Positions 18,587 through 28,427 of a stretch of 56,399 nucleotides of DNA are shown piece after piece. The translations under genes and the position numbers were made by a program. The notes beneath the pieces were generated by a model. It did no database searches, was not told where the DNA came from, and worked only from the letters and a program-made list of their open reading frames with translations. Every line of letters starts with the position of its first letter. The stretch's first letter is position 1. Source of the DNA: Selenomonadaceae bacterium (GTDB taxonomy: Bacteria > Bacillota > Negativicutes > Selenomonadales > Selenomonadaceae); NCBI GenBank assembly GCA_017484005.1, contig JAFUTY010000011.1:1-56399 (forward strand). The letters run 5' to 3'.

Positions 18587-19120
18587 TTATTTGAAATATC
18601 GATCGAGCAACGCTTTGAAAGCTTTTCCATGTCTCGTTTCATCCCGAGCCATTTCGTGAGTTGAATCATGAATCGCATCGAGATTGAGTTTCTTGGTGAC
18701 TGTCGCGATTTCTTTTTTGCTCGCATAAGATTTTTGTTCAGAATCGAGCAATTTGATCAGATTTTGTTTGGTGCTCGATGTTAAATTCTCACCGAGCAAT
18801 TCCGCAAGTCTCGATGCATGATCTGCTTCTTCGAACGCAAATCGCTGAAGAATTTCACCAATCTCCGGATATCCTTCACGCTGAGCTGCTCGACTCATTG
18901 CGAGATAAATGCCAACTTCGCGGGAATCATCCTCGAAATTTTTGCGAAGTGCCTCGAGAATTTTTTCATCGCTTCCAGATGCAACACCGATAACATGGTC
19001 ATCGCCGAATTCAGTCTGTTCGATGAATTTTTCCGCCGGAGCTTTGCAATTTGGACATTCAGCGGGAGGAGTGTCTCCCTCGTGAACATATCCACAGACA
19101 GAACAAATCCATTTCTTCAT
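18587..19120 (-). CDS. Rubrerythrin (N-terminal rubredoxin type)
   Basis: 177 residues. The rubredoxin-like iron site comes first, CSVCGY (about 6-11) and CPNCKAP (about 22-28), followed by a ferritin-like four-helix domain (about 50-177) with iron-ligand motifs EEADHASR and DETRHGKAF. This reversed order marks the NADH-peroxidase-type rubrerythrins of anaerobes, which reduce hydrogen peroxide to water in the cytosol. It has its own promoter, divergent from tsaE, and its own terminator. No PerR-like operator is evident. Confidence 0.9.
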   Translation of the reverse strand: MKKWICSVCGYVHEGDTPPAECPNCKAPAEKFIEQTEFGDDHVIGVASGSDEKILEALRKNFEDDSREVGIYLAMSRAAQREGYPEIGEILQRFAFEEADHASRLAELLGENLTSSTKQNLIKLLDSEQKSYASKKEIATVTKKLNLDAIHDSTHEMARDETRHGKAFKALLDRYFK

Positions 19121-19139
19121 TAAAGATCCCTCCTAAAAA

Positions 19140-19188
19140 TTGATTCACACACGCAAGCGAATTATACTTTAGAGGAAGATTTTTTCAA
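19140..19188. promoter_or_regulatory. Overlapping divergent promoters for rubrerythrin and tsaE
   Basis: Minus strand: TTGAAA (19188-19183), 16-base spacer, TATAAT (19166-19161). Plus strand: TTGATT (19140-19145), 18-base spacer, TATACT (19164-19169). The two -10 boxes share three bases, so RNA polymerase could occupy only one at a time. Confidence 0.5.
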
Positions 19189-19212
19189 AGAGATTTTTAG
19201 AAGGGATGAATT

Positions 19213-19677
19213 ATGATAACTCGATTATCGAAATCACCGAATGAAACTGCACGGCTCGCTGAAAAATTTGGTCAGCGCGTTCGAGAGGGAACTGTTATCG
19301 CGTTGACTGGAGAACTTGGCGCGGGAAAAACTCTATTCGTTCAAAATTTGGCGCGAACTCTTGGAGTTGAAAGCAATGTCACAAGTCCAACTTTCAATCT
19401 CATGAATGTTTATGAAGGAGTCTGTCCAATTGTGCATTTTGATTTGTATCGATTGCAGAATGAGGAGGATCTCGAGGAGATTGGATTTTATGAATATGTC
19501 GAATCGGAAGAGGGAATTGTGTTAATCGAATGGGCTGACAAATTTCCAGACGCTCTTCCTGAGGATTATGTTTTGATTCATTTTGACAAATGTGAATCGA
19601 CGTCGCGGAAGATCACATTCGATATCGTCGGTGAGGAGCATGAAGATTTTTTGGAGGAGCTTGAAGAAATTTTGTGA
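19213..19677 (+). CDS. tsaE: tRNA threonylcarbamoyladenosine biosynthesis ATPase TsaE
   Basis: 154 residues. The Walker A GELGAGKT (about 35-42) is followed by SPTFNLMNVYEG, HFDLYRL and IEWADKF, the classic YjeE/TsaE pattern. With TsaB and TsaD it is needed for t6A37 on ANN-decoding tRNAs. It is unlinked here from tsaB, which often follows. ATG 19213 has AGAAGGGA upstream. It lies divergently from rubrerythrin and converges on ispE. Confidence 0.93.
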   Translation: MITRLSKSPNETARLAEKFGQRVREGTVIALTGELGAGKTLFVQNLARTLGVESNVTSPTFNLMNVYEGVCPIVHFDLYRLQNEEDLEEIGFYEYVESEEGIVLIEWADKFPDALPEDYVLIHFDKCESTSRKITFDIVGEEHEDFLEELEEIL

Positions 19678-19704
19678 GATTTTTGAAACACATTAATTTC
19701 TCAA

Positions 19705-19745
19705 GAAAAAAATCCACCGATCGCACTGAATCGATGGATCTATTT
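19705..19745 (-). terminator. Terminator between tsaE and ispE
   Basis: Arms 19712-19720 and 19731-19739 with one G-U in minus-strand RNA, followed in that direction by seven T. It best fits ispE, and may also stop tsaE. Confidence 0.75.
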
Positions 19746-20581
19746 TAAATAGTACGAGTCAAAAAGATTTCTGCATCGAGATTTTTCAGCGAATTGAATG
19801 CATTTTCAGCTTTGGATCTCGAATCGAAAATTCCAAACACAGTCGATCCAGATCCCGACATCAATGAATTAATTGCACCGAGCTCAATCAATTTCGATTT
19901 GAGTTCAAAAATTTCATCAAGCTGTACAATTTCCTCGAATCGGTTGAAAAAATTCTGAACGATCAATTTCCAATCGCCAGAATCGATCGATTCGAGGATT
20001 TTTTTTGTTCGGAAAAATTCTAATGGAACATGATTATCAAATTCTTTATAAGCCCACGCAGTTGAAATCGAGACTCGAGGTTTTATCAAAATCAAATCGA
20101 TCGGCGGAAGATTTTTCAGCGGTGTTAGAATTTCTCCTCGTCCTTGAGCGAATTGAGTGCCGCCACGAATGCAAAATGGAACATCAGATCCGAGAATCGC
20201 TCCTCGATCCTGCAAATCTTGAGTCGATAAATTCAATTCGAAAAGATCATTCATCGCGACGAGAATTCCAGCCGCGTTAGTTGATCCTCCAGCTAATCCT
20301 GCGCCTGATGGAATTTTTTTATTGAGAAAGATCTTTACTCCAGACAACTTGAATTCATTGCAGAGAAGATCTGCCGCGCGATATGCTAAATTCGTCGAAT
20401 CGCATGGAATTTTTGAATCGTGAGGATATATCTCGAGCTCGATTTTTTTAGATTTTTCAATTTCAATTTCATCAGCTAAATCGATCGATTGAAAAATTGT
20501 CTCGATATCGTGAAATCCATCGGCTCGCTTTGGAAAAATTTCGAGTGCGAGATTGATTTTCGCATGCGCCTTAAATTTCAA
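19745..20581 (-). CDS. ispE: 4-diphosphocytidyl-2-C-methyl-D-erythritol kinase
   Basis: 278 residues of the GHMP kinase family, MEP isoprenoid pathway. AKINLALEI at the N-terminus, the ATP loop PSGAGLAGGSTNAAG and the C-terminal GSGSTVFG are all present. It phosphorylates CDP-methylerythritol at the 2-hydroxyl. TTG at 20581 is nine bases from AGGAG; the TTG at 20587 is only three bases away. The ribosome site comes about 10 bases after the metK terminator, and no separate promoter is clear. Confidence 0.92.
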   Translation of the reverse strand: MKFKAHAKINLALEIFPKRADGFHDIETIFQSIDLADEIEIEKSKKIELEIYPHDSKIPCDSTNLAYRAADLLCNEFKLSGVKIFLNKKIPSGAGLAGGSTNAAGILVAMNDLFELNLSTQDLQDRGAILGSDVPFCIRGGTQFAQGRGEILTPLKNLPPIDLILIKPRVSISTAWAYKEFDNHVPLEFFRTKKILESIDSGDWKLIVQNFFNRFEEIVQLDEIFELKSKLIELGAINSLMSGSGSTVFGIFDSRSKAENAFNSLKNLDAEIFLTRTI

Positions 20582-20604
20582 ATTCAAACACTCCTTATCC
20601 GAAC

Positions 20605-20645
20605 AAAAAAATCATGGACAGAATTTTAAACTCTATCCATGAAAA
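20605..20645 (-). terminator. Intrinsic terminator after metK
   Basis: Fifteen-base arms 20612-20626 and 20628-20642 pair fully in minus-strand RNA if two G-U wobbles are allowed; seven T follow in that direction, just before the ispE ribosome site. Confidence 0.7.
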
Positions 20646-20656
20646 GTTTTTTGAAA

Positions 20657-21826
20657 TCAGAGTTTCAATGCATCAACTTTATCAGTTCTTTCCCATGGCA
20701 AATCGAGATCGTTGCGTCCAAAATGTCCATAAGCCGCAGTCTGTTTATAAATCGGACGCTGGAGATCGAGCATTTTGATAATTCCAGCCGGACGAAGATC
20801 AAAATTCTTCTCGACCAATTCAACGATTTTATCTTCAGCGATTTTTCCAGTTCCAAAAGTATCGACAGAAATCGAGACAGGCTTTGCAACTCCAATCGCA
20901 TACGCCAATTGAATCTCGCATTTATCAGCTAATCCCGCCGCGACGATATTTTTGGCGATATATCGAGCCGCGTATGATGCTGAGCGATCGACTTTCGTTG
21001 GATCTTTTCCACTGAACGCGCCGCCGCCATGACGAGCCCAGCCGCCATATGTATCAACGATAATCTTGCGCCCTGTGAGACCTGAATCGCCTTGAGGTCC
21101 TCCAACGACAAATCTCCCAGTTGGATTTACAAAAATTTTCGTCGAATCATTTTTCAAATCGCTCGGAACAATTGGATCGATCACGAATTTGATCATATCA
21201 GCGCGAATTTGATCGAGAGTCACATCCGGAGCATGCTGCGTGCTGATAACGATTGTATCAACTGCGACAGGTTTTCCATTGTCATCATATGCAATTGTCA
21301 CTTGAGTTTTTCCATCCGGACGAAGATATTTGAGCGTGCCATCCTTGCGAACTTTAGCCAATTGACGAGCTAATCTGTGAGCCAATGAAATCGGAAGCGG
21401 CAAAAATTCTTCAGTCTCATTCGTTGCATAACCGAACATCAATCCTTGATCGCCTGCACCAATCGCATCGATCGCATCCATTTTTCCTTCGCGAGCCTCA
21501 ATTGCCTCGTTGACTCCTTGAGCAATATCCGGCGACTGTTCATCGAGCGAAATCAAAACTCCAACGGTATCGGCGTCGAATCCATAATGAGCATCGGTAT
21601 ATCCAATTTCGCGAATCGTGTTTCGAATGATTTTCGAGATATCGACGTAGCATGAAGTTGAAATCTCACCGACAACATGAACCTGTCCAGTCGTTACCAG
21701 AGTTTCACATGCGACGCGTCCCTTGGGATCTTTTTCTAAAATCGCGTCGAGGATTGAATCGGAAATTTGATCTGCAACTTTATCGGGATGTCCCTCAGTC
21801 ACAGATTCAGAAGTAAAAAGTTTCAA
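20657..21826 (-). CDS. metK: S-adenosylmethionine synthetase
   Basis: 389 residues, full length. [17 protein letters not shown] at the N-terminus, [12 protein letters not shown] (the hexapeptide region) and [17 protein letters not shown] are the family signatures. It makes SAM from methionine and ATP, which feeds the radical SAM proteins and methyltransferases in this window. The TTG start overlaps the coaBC stop as TTGA, so translation is coupled. There is no leader and hence no SAM riboswitch. Confidence 0.97.
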   Translation of the reverse strand: MKLFTSESVTEGHPDKVADQISDSILDAILEKDPKGRVACETLVTTGQVHVVGEISTSCYVDISKIIRNTIREIGYTDAHYGFDADTVGVLISLDEQSPDIAQGVNEAIEAREGKMDAIDAIGAGDQGLMFGYATNETEEFLPLPISLAHRLARQLAKVRKDGTLKYLRPDGKTQVTIAYDDNGKPVAVDTIVISTQHAPDVTLDQIRADMIKFVIDPIVPSDLKNDSTKIFVNPTGRFVVGGPQGDSGLTGRKIIVDTYGGWARHGGGAFSGKDPTKVDRSASYAARYIAKNIVAAGLADKCEIQLAYAIGVAKPVSISVDTFGTGKIAEDKIVELVEKNFDLRPAGIIKMLDLQRPIYKQTAAYGHFGRNDLDLPWERTDKVDALKL

Positions 21827-23046
21827 ATTGAATTTCCCCCTTCGAAAATTTTTTGAAGTTGATCGAGAATTTTTCCCGCGAGCTCAGATTTTTCCATCAG
21901 CGGGAGATCGATCTTCGAATCGTCACGGAAGAAAATTGTTGCGATATTTGTATCAACTGCAAATCCAGCGTCAGATTTTGAAACGTCATTCGCAACGATG
22001 AAGTCGAGATTTTTTCGTTGAATTTTATCGCGAGCATAAGTTTCCAAATCATTCATTTCTGCGGCAAATCCAATGAGAACTTGATTTGGAGTTTTTCGAG
22101 TTCCAAGTTCAAGAAGGATATCGGGATTTCTGACAAGCTCGATTTTGATTTTTTCATCGGGATTGTCTTTGGATTTTTTGATTTTGCCCTCGAAAACTTT
22201 TGACGGTCTGAAATCTGCAACTGCCGCAGTCATAATCACCGCATCGACGTTTGGAAAAATTCGAATCGCCGCATCATGCATTTCGAGCGCACTTTCAACT
22301 CGAATCGTTTTGATTTTCTCATTCCGCGGTTCAGATAGAAAAGTCGGTGCAGTCAATAAAACAACATCTGCTCCTCGAGCTGCAGATTCTTCCGCCAGCG
22401 CGAATCCCATCTTTCCACTGGAAGGATTGCCCAAAAATCTGACTGAATCGAGACGCTCGCGAGTTCCTCCCGCCGTGATTAAAATCTGTTTGCCCTCGAG
22501 AGTCTTTTTGCGTAAAAAGTTTTGAACGAATTCGACTAAATCTTGAGGTTCAGGAAGTCTTCCGCGACCAATATCTCCACAAGCTAAAAGTCCAGAATCC
22601 GGCTCAATGATTTTGACTCCTCGCGATTTGAGTATCTCGAGATTTTTTCGAGTTGCAGGATGTTCGAGCATTCGAGTATTCATTGCTGGCGCGATTAAAA
22701 CTGGAGTGTTCGATTTGAGAGCCAGCATCGTTGTCGATAAAAGATCGTCGGCAATTCCATGAGCCATTTTTGCGATGAAATTTGCAGTTGCCGGAGCGAT
22801 CAATACCAATTCCGCGAAATTTGCTAAATCGATGTGAGGATGAAGATCAGTTTCCTTCCATAGATCATGTGTCACAGGATTTTTTGTAACTTCATGGAAA
22901 TTTTTAGGCGATACAAGTTTCATTGCCGATTCAGTCATTGCAACTCTGACATTCGCACCGAGTTTTGTCAATAAACTTGCGACTGAAATAGATTTGAATG
23001 CTGCAATTCCACCAGTTACACCGAGAAGAATTTTTTTGCCTTCCAT
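21823..23046 (-). CDS. coaBC: Bifunctional phosphopantothenoylcysteine decarboxylase/synthetase
   Basis: 407 residues. The N-terminal flavoprotein decarboxylase (about 1-185; [11 protein letters not shown], the active-site region [12 protein letters not shown], and APAMNTRM) is fused to the CTP-dependent ligase (from about 190; [27 protein letters not shown]). It makes 4'-phosphopantetheine for coenzyme A. ATG 23046 follows GAGGTGA, ten bases after rpoZ; metK follows with a 4-base overlap. The rpoZ-coaBC order is usual in Firmicutes; the metK join is less so. Confidence 0.95.
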   Translation of the reverse strand: MEGKKILLGVTGGIAAFKSISVASLLTKLGANVRVAMTESAMKLVSPKNFHEVTKNPVTHDLWKETDLHPHIDLANFAELVLIAPATANFIAKMAHGIADDLLSTTMLALKSNTPVLIAPAMNTRMLEHPATRKNLEILKSRGVKIIEPDSGLLACGDIGRGRLPEPQDLVEFVQNFLRKKTLEGKQILITAGGTRERLDSVRFLGNPSSGKMGFALAEESAARGADVVLLTAPTFLSEPRNEKIKTIRVESALEMHDAAIRIFPNVDAVIMTAAVADFRPSKVFEGKIKKSKDNPDEKIKIELVRNPDILLELGTRKTPNQVLIGFAAEMNDLETYARDKIQRKNLDFIVANDVSKSDAGFAVDTNIATIFFRDDSKIDLPLMEKSELAGKILDQLQKIFEGGNSI

Positions 23047-23056
23047 AGATCACCTC

Positions 23057-23284
23057 TCAAATCTGCCGCCCTGAAAATGCATAAGTGATATTTCCCTCGG
23101 CAATTTCTTCGAGCGCATTGGTAACATCCTTCGTCGATTTTTTCTCCGCTTGAATTTCAGCTCCCGCAAGAAGTTGTCGAGCTCTTTTCGCCGCTAAAAC
23201 TACAAGCGCGTATCGAGAGTGAGTTCGCGACATCAATGTATCGGTCGAAGGATTCACCATGCTCATAACTTCAACATTTTTCAA
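23057..23284 (-). CDS. rpoZ: RNA polymerase omega subunit
   Basis: 75 residues. HSRYALVVLAAKRARQLL and the downstream KSTKDVTNALEEIAEGNI fit omega, which wraps the beta-prime C-terminus and helps polymerase assembly. TTG 23284 lies eight bases after AGGAGG. It is the first gene of rpoZ-coaBC-metK and has a promoter divergent from whiA. Confidence 0.9.
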   Translation of the reverse strand: MKNVEVMSMVNPSTDTLMSRTHSRYALVVLAAKRARQLLAGAEIQAEKKSTKDVTNALEEIAEGNITYAFSGRQI

Positions 23285-23314
23285 ATAGCAAGCCTCCTTT
23301 CACAAAACTGATTC

Positions 23315-23343
23315 ATAATACTCTCGATCTGAAATCAAATCAA
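23315..23343 (-). promoter_or_regulatory. Promoter of rpoZ-coaBC-metK
   Basis: Minus strand TTGATT (23343-23338), 17-base spacer, TATTAT (23320-23315), in the 77-base gap between rpoZ and whiA. Confidence 0.5.
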
Positions 23344-23361
23344 CTTGCGGGAGGGATTTGC

Positions 23362-24243
23362 ATGACTTCGTTCGCAATGGATGTTCGAAATGAAATCGCT
23401 CGAGTCATTCCAGATAAATTTTGCTGCAAAAGATCTGAACTTGCATCTTTGCTTCGAATGAGCAGAGCTAATTTTGTCTCGGAATCAGAATTCAGTTTTT
23501 CGACTAGCAACGCCGCAATCGCTCGAAAAATTTTGCTATTATCAAACGCGATAGATCCAGAAATCGAAACGCGAGTTGAACGTCGAAAGGCATATGGACT
23601 TCGAAAAAATAATCGCTACATTATATATGCGTCTCGAGCGGAAAAAATCTCGAGCGTCCTAAATATTTTCGAGGGAAAAATGATTCGCCGCGATTGTTGT
23701 CGAAAATCATTTCTTCGAGGAGCATTTCTAGGTTCAGGATCTATCAACAAGCCTGAATCGAAATATCATTTTGAACTTACATCGAGAGAATTCATCGTTG
23801 CAAGTTTCATCGTGGATCTGTTGAATCACATGGATTTTTCGCCGAAACTTTGTGAACGTGGAAAAAAATTCATCGTGTATTTGAATGAAAGTGAATCGAT
23901 TTTGGATTTTCTATCGATCATTGACGCGAATCGAGCGGTCGAGCGATTTGAATCTGCACGGAATTTGAAAGAGATTCGTGGACAGGTTAATATGCTTGTG
24001 AATCTTGAAACATCGAACATGCAACGATCGGCTGAAGCGATTTCCAGACAGCTCGAGGATATCGATAGACTTGAGAATTCAGATCGAATTCAAAAACTTT
24101 CAAAGAAATTAATCGAGACGATTGAAATTCGGAAGGAAAATCCCGAGGCATCGATGTCAGAACTCGCGGAAATTCTGCAGATTTCAAAGTCTGGAATCGA
24201 TGGGCGATTTAGGAAAATTCATGAACTTGCGAGCGGAATTTGA
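23362..24243 (+). CDS. whiA: DNA-binding protein WhiA
   Basis: 293 residues. The N-terminal and central parts form the LAGLIDADG-like fold (CCRKSFLRGAFLGSGSINKP at about 113-132 is the hallmark), and the C-terminus is a helix-turn-helix (MSELAEILQISKSGIDGRF). It is conserved in Gram-positive lineages, where it affects cell division or sporulation-linked transcription. It usually follows rapZ and yvcK; here it stands alone at the head of a short run, with GGGAGGG upstream of ATG 23362. Confidence 0.93.
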   Translation: MTSFAMDVRNEIARVIPDKFCCKRSELASLLRMSRANFVSESEFSFSTSNAAIARKILLLSNAIDPEIETRVERRKAYGLRKNNRYIIYASRAEKISSVLNIFEGKMIRRDCCRKSFLRGAFLGSGSINKPESKYHFELTSREFIVASFIVDLLNHMDFSPKLCERGKKFIVYLNESESILDFLSIIDANRAVERFESARNLKEIRGQVNMLVNLETSNMQRSAEAISRQLEDIDRLENSDRIQKLSKKLIETIEIRKENPEASMSELAEILQISKSGIDGRFRKIHELASGI

Positions 24244-25029
24244 ATGAAACAAAAATTTCTAACCATTGCGACTATCTTTCTCACAATGACACTCGGCTCG
24301 ATTTTTTGTAGAATCGGATCGCGTCCAATTTCAGATGGATTTCCAATTCTCGAGTACCATATGATAACCGATTCGCCGGATGAAACGTCATTCGAATACA
24401 GCATTCCGCCTGAGATTTTTGCGAAACAGCTCGATTTTTTGCTCGATCAAGGATATTTGACGATAACCTTGCGAGATTTTGAACGAGCTAGACGCGGTGA
24501 AATCGATCTGCCGGAAAATCCAATCGTGCTGACTTTCGATGATGGATATTCCGATAATTTTTATGAACTGCTGCCGATTTTAGAATCTCGAAAGCAGGTT
24601 GCAGTGATCTATATTGTAGCTAATTTGATTGGAACGCCGGGATATTTGACATGGGGAGAGATTCAAGAATTGCAGCGGCATGGAATCGAAATTGGCTGTC
24701 ATACTGCGAATCACATGCCGCTTGAAAATTTATCGGAAGAAGATCTTCGTCGCGAAATTTTAGATTCAAAACGATTCATCGAGATTCATGGAATTGCGGT
24801 CGAAAGTTTTTCATATCCAAACGGAATTTATGATTCTGAAGTTCAAAAATTTTTATCGAATGGAAATTATACTTCCGCAGTTACAGGAAAATCTGGACTC
24901 AACAATTTCGAAACGGATCGATTTGAACTTCATCGCACAAACATTCCGCATCCAAAAATTGAATCGCTCGCAATGCTCGAATTCGAGTTGCGATTGATAA
25001 AATCAAAATTCCAAACCGAACAGGAGTGA
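24244..25029 (+). CDS. Membrane-anchored polysaccharide deacetylase (NodB-like)
   Basis: 261 residues. One hydrophobic N-terminal segment (FLTIATIFLTMTLGSIF), then a NodB domain. LTFDDGYSDN carries the catalytic Asp pair, GCHTANHM the metal His pair (HxxxH) and FSYPNGIYD a further family motif. It is expected to deacetylate an extracytoplasmic glycan such as peptidoglycan or an exopolysaccharide. The ATG directly follows the whiA stop (TGAATG) and no independent ribosome site is obvious, so translation is coupled. Confidence 0.88.
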   Translation: MKQKFLTIATIFLTMTLGSIFCRIGSRPISDGFPILEYHMITDSPDETSFEYSIPPEIFAKQLDFLLDQGYLTITLRDFERARRGEIDLPENPIVLTFDDGYSDNFYELLPILESRKQVAVIYIVANLIGTPGYLTWGEIQELQRHGIEIGCHTANHMPLENLSEEDLRREILDSKRFIEIHGIAVESFSYPNGIYDSEVQKFLSNGNYTSAVTGKSGLNNFETDRFELHRTNIPHPKIESLAMLEFELRLIKSKFQTEQE

Positions 25030-25034
25030 CATTT

Positions 25035-26345
25035 TTGAAGAAAGTTTTCGCAACGCTATCAATTCTCGCATGCTCCTCCGGAATTGCCATGGCGAATCCA
25101 GCCGACGGAATTGCATTTGCTCCGCGAGAAGTCGGAATCGATGCATTTAATCAAGATCCTCAAATTCAAGAATCTAAAACTCAAGAATCTCAAATCGAAA
25201 ATCAAACTGAAACTGCAGCACATATTCCTCAATCAGAAAATCTCGAGCATGCAGTTGCATCCGCTCGATTCAAGAAAAAATCTCAACAGAAAATCGATCC
25301 AACTCCAAGCATGCAAATCGATGAAACTGCACTCATGCGTGGATTTCCCGTGACAACTGAAGATTCGGGCGGAACATTGATTCTCTCAGACAGCCCTGAA
25401 TATGCAAGCAAAAATGGAATTCTATATTCCGATGTAGTTCAAGGCGATGCTCGAATTCTGTTTTATCATTTGAACAATTCATACGGGAACAAAAAAATCG
25501 CGATCGTGTTGGAAAATACATCGAATCAGCTCAACACAATCACGATAACTCGCGGCGGTCATGCAAATCCTTCCGCTGAATATCTCAAAGTTGGAAAGGA
25601 AATGCAGACAAAATATTTCAATCAAAAATTGAATGATACAATTTACATGCTGGGCGGCTCGATCAAACTTTTGCGTCCGGAATTGGATGATGTAACAATC
25701 AAGCCTGGCGAACTTCTCCATGGAGTTTATGATTTCAACGCAACTCGCGATGTCAAAGTCACGATTCTATTTTATCCCGCGACAGCTGAACCTCTATTAT
25801 TTTACAAACGCGCACCAATTCTCAAGGCAGATAAACATCATTTGCGCGGAACTTTCCATGGAATGAATCGCACGATCAAGACTCAAAAAGCATATGATCC
25901 GGAGAAAGATGGAACAGTTTACATTCAGCTCGGCGACGATGTGAATGACAAATATAAACGCGGAATCGATGCGCTTGACGGCTCGGAAGTTGTCAATTAT
26001 GGAAACTATGGAATTTTTTACACGCTCGATATCCCGACGAAAAAAGAGACTCAATTTTATCTAAGTCCTCTCGGTGGAGTTTATGCTGGAGCAATGACAA
26101 TCAAAACTGCCAAGAATGATCAAAGCAAATTGATTTTGACTCCAGGCGAGCGGGAATATTTTGGAGATCGAACAATTGGAGATCCAGAACATGTGGCTAG
26201 AGCTCGCGAACGTGGAATTGCATTTTTAACTCAGCAGACTGAACTCTCGGATCTCGGAAGATACAATGGGAATCTTTTCTTTGAATATTCTCCTCCAGGC
26301 GCGTCAAATCTCCCAGTGAATATCATTCTTCGTCCGACGGAATGA
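25035..26345 (+). CDS. Secreted protein of unknown function (Negativicutes type)
   Basis: 436 residues. The signal peptide (KKVFATLSILACSSGIAMA) is followed by a Gln/Glu-rich linker (about 40-90) and a large domain with VQGDARILFYHLNNSYGNKK, IAIVLENTSN, ITRGGHANPSAEYL and NGNLFFEYSPP. Similar segments occur in exported Negativicutes proteins, some joined to copper-amine-oxidase-N-like repeats that are absent here. No catalytic residues can be named. TTG 25035 is eight bases from AGGAG; GTG 25026 lies on that site. It overlaps the operon end of the deacetylase, suggesting a shared envelope role. Confidence 0.65.
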   Translation: MKKVFATLSILACSSGIAMANPADGIAFAPREVGIDAFNQDPQIQESKTQESQIENQTETAAHIPQSENLEHAVASARFKKKSQQKIDPTPSMQIDETALMRGFPVTTEDSGGTLILSDSPEYASKNGILYSDVVQGDARILFYHLNNSYGNKKIAIVLENTSNQLNTITITRGGHANPSAEYLKVGKEMQTKYFNQKLNDTIYMLGGSIKLLRPELDDVTIKPGELLHGVYDFNATRDVKVTILFYPATAEPLLFYKRAPILKADKHHLRGTFHGMNRTIKTQKAYDPEKDGTVYIQLGDDVNDKYKRGIDALDGSEVVNYGNYGIFYTLDIPTKKETQFYLSPLGGVYAGAMTIKTAKNDQSKLILTPGEREYFGDRTIGDPEHVARARERGIAFLTQQTELSDLGRYNGNLFFEYSPPGASNLPVNIILRPTE

Positions 26346-26361
26346 AACTTGTACTAAAATC

Positions 26362-26413
26362 GAAAAATCGGTATAAATTTTGAGAATCAATCTCGAGTTT
26401 ATATCGATTTTTC
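26362..26413 (+). terminator. Long terminator hairpin after the secreted-protein gene
   Basis: Sixteen-base arms 26362-26377 and 26398-26413 with one G-U, and a smaller GAGA/TCTC stem inside the 20-base loop. The T run is part of the right arm. Confidence 0.7.
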
Positions 26414-26447
26414 ATTTCCGGATGTAGAATTGCGAGAGGTGAAATGA

Positions 26448-26861
26448 ATGCAAATCGAATTATCTGAACCGAAAAATGGCTGGATCGAATTTCAAATCGG
26501 AGATTTTATTGTGGGCGGAAGTGATCTCGAGGATCTTCCAATCAATTGGCTCAAGTCGATTCGATTCAGTTTGCAAAATCGACTTCCGCTGTGTTTGAAA
26601 CTCAACTCTGGAAGTTTTCAATTTTGGATTTTGAGTGATGAAACTACAATTATTGTTGAGAATCGAAAAACTGAACATCGAATTTTTAACATCGGAAAGA
26701 AAAATCTGATTCAGAAACTGATTCCGGAAATGAAAAAGTATCTCGATGGATGGATTTTTTGGAATTTCAATTCGGAAGATCTAACTCCGGAACAAATCGA
26801 GGATCGATCGAATCGGTTGCGAGATCTAATTCAAGATTGCGAGGATATTCTCGAGAGGTGA
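26448..26861 (+). CDS. Hypothetical protein, first of a tandem paralogue pair
   Basis: 137 residues, soluble. It shares with the next gene the core WLKSIRFSLQNRLPLCL and FWILSDETTIIVEN, and a C-terminal charged helix of the form TPEQIEDRSNRLRDLIQDC. No known domain is recognised. ATG 26448 has GAGAGGTGA upstream. It and its paralogue lie between a terminator and the str operon promoter. Function unknown. Confidence 0.6.
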   Translation: MQIELSEPKNGWIEFQIGDFIVGGSDLEDLPINWLKSIRFSLQNRLPLCLKLNSGSFQFWILSDETTIIVENRKTEHRIFNIGKKNLIQKLIPEMKKYLDGWIFWNFNSEDLTPEQIEDRSNRLRDLIQDCEDILER

Positions 26862-26866
26862 TTCAA

Positions 26867-27376
26867 ATGGTGAAAGTAAAAATTGAAGGCTGCGGCAGCA
26901 GATGGTATATCGGCGACTTCATTGCCAAAGCCGGTTATGATTCTGATCTTCCATTCGAATGGCTCGAATCAATTCGATTCAGTCTGAAAAATTTTCTCCC
27001 GTTGTGTCTTTATATCGATGAATATAGCACCAATGTTTGGATTTTGAGCGATGAAGATACATTCGTGATTGACGATCGCGATTGGCTCAAACATTCCCAG
27101 CATGATTTTGAATATCATCATCGAGTCTTCAAAATCGAGCGACTGGATTTTATCCACACAATACTCCCGCAGTTGGAAGAATTTATTCCACATCTCGCAC
27201 GCTGGGACTATGATCCAGATCGCACTTTCACTCCTCAAAAAGCTAAATCACGCGAGGAAGAATTGCATAAACTCTTCGAGGAATGTAGAAAATTGCTCGA
27301 GGAAAGTTTGAATCGTCGAAGAGTTCCTGGGGATGAGATCAAATTGGATGAGCATTGGAAGATTTGTAAATTCTAG
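26867..27376 (+). CDS. Hypothetical protein, second of the tandem pair
   Basis: 169 residues, soluble. WLESIRFSLKNFLPLCL and NVWILSDEDTFVIDD align with the gene just upstream, so the two arose by duplication; this copy has an additional C-terminal tail of about 25 residues (ESLNRRRVPGDEIKLDEHW). ATG 26867 starts 5 bases after the previous stop with GAGAGGTGA upstream. No recognised domain. No terminator separates it from the rpsL promoter, so readthrough into the str operon is possible. Confidence 0.6.
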   Translation: MVKVKIEGCGSRWYIGDFIAKAGYDSDLPFEWLESIRFSLKNFLPLCLYIDEYSTNVWILSDEDTFVIDDRDWLKHSQHDFEYHHRVFKIERLDFIHTILPQLEEFIPHLARWDYDPDRTFTPQKAKSREEELHKLFEECRKLLEESLNRRRVPGDEIKLDEHWKICKF

Positions 27377-27435
27377 TTTTTAATATTTTCAAACGCGGGA
27401 CGGCATGTCTTATAAACTCGTTGATAAAAAAGAGA

Positions 27436-27465
27436 TTGACAACGATTTTAATGCTTTGTTAAAAT
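27436..27465 (+). promoter_or_regulatory. Strong promoter of the str operon
   Basis: A consensus TTGACA (27436-27441), an 18-base spacer and TAAAAT (27460-27465) preceded by an extended TGT. It lies 68 bases before the rpsL start. Confidence 0.8.
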
Positions 27466-27533
27466 CCCCTTCGTTTCGAAAAAAACTCCAAACAAATTTG
27501 AAAACTCACAACACATTGAAAGGAGGAAGCAAT

Positions 27534-27917
27534 TTGCCAACAATTAATCAATTGGTTCGCAAAGGTCGCGAGCGCATGATCGAGAAATCAACTGCGCCAG
27601 CTCTAAAAAGTTGTCCGCAAAAACGCGGCGTCTGCACTCGTGTTTATACCGTCACGCCGAAAAAACCGAACTCCGCTATTCGAAAGGTAGCTCGTGTTCG
27701 TCTGACAAATTCGATTGAGGTTACAGCCTACATTCCTGGAATCGGTCACAATTTGCAAGAACACAGCGTCGTCTTGATTCGCGGCGGTCGTGTTAAAGAT
27801 TTGCCTGGTGTTCGTTATCACATCATTCGCGGAACGCTCGATACTGCCGGCGTTCAAGATAGAGCGCAGGGTCGCAGTAAATATGGAGCTAAACGCGCCA
27901 AAAAAGCTAAGAAGTAA
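27534..27917 (+). CDS. rpsL: 30S ribosomal protein S12
   Basis: 127 residues. It lies at the decoding centre. [11 protein letters not shown] carries Lys43 and [12 protein letters not shown] carries Lys88, the streptomycin-sensitive wild-type residues. The start is TTG, with AAAGGAGG nine bases upstream and the canonical N-terminus [11 protein letters not shown]. First gene of rpsL-rpsG-fusA-tuf. Confidence 0.96.
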   Translation: MPTINQLVRKGRERMIEKSTAPALKSCPQKRGVCTRVYTVTPKKPNSAIRKVARVRLTNSIEVTAYIPGIGHNLQEHSVVLIRGGRVKDLPGVRYHIIRGTLDTAGVQDRAQGRSKYGAKRAKKAKK

Positions 27918-27936
27918 TTTCAAAATTCGAATCTGA

Positions 27937-28422
<486 letters not shown>

Positions 28423-28427
28423 ATCGC

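Noticed and set aside
21827..21900. Possible SAM riboswitch before metK
   Set aside because: metK overlaps coaBC by four bases, so no leader exists.
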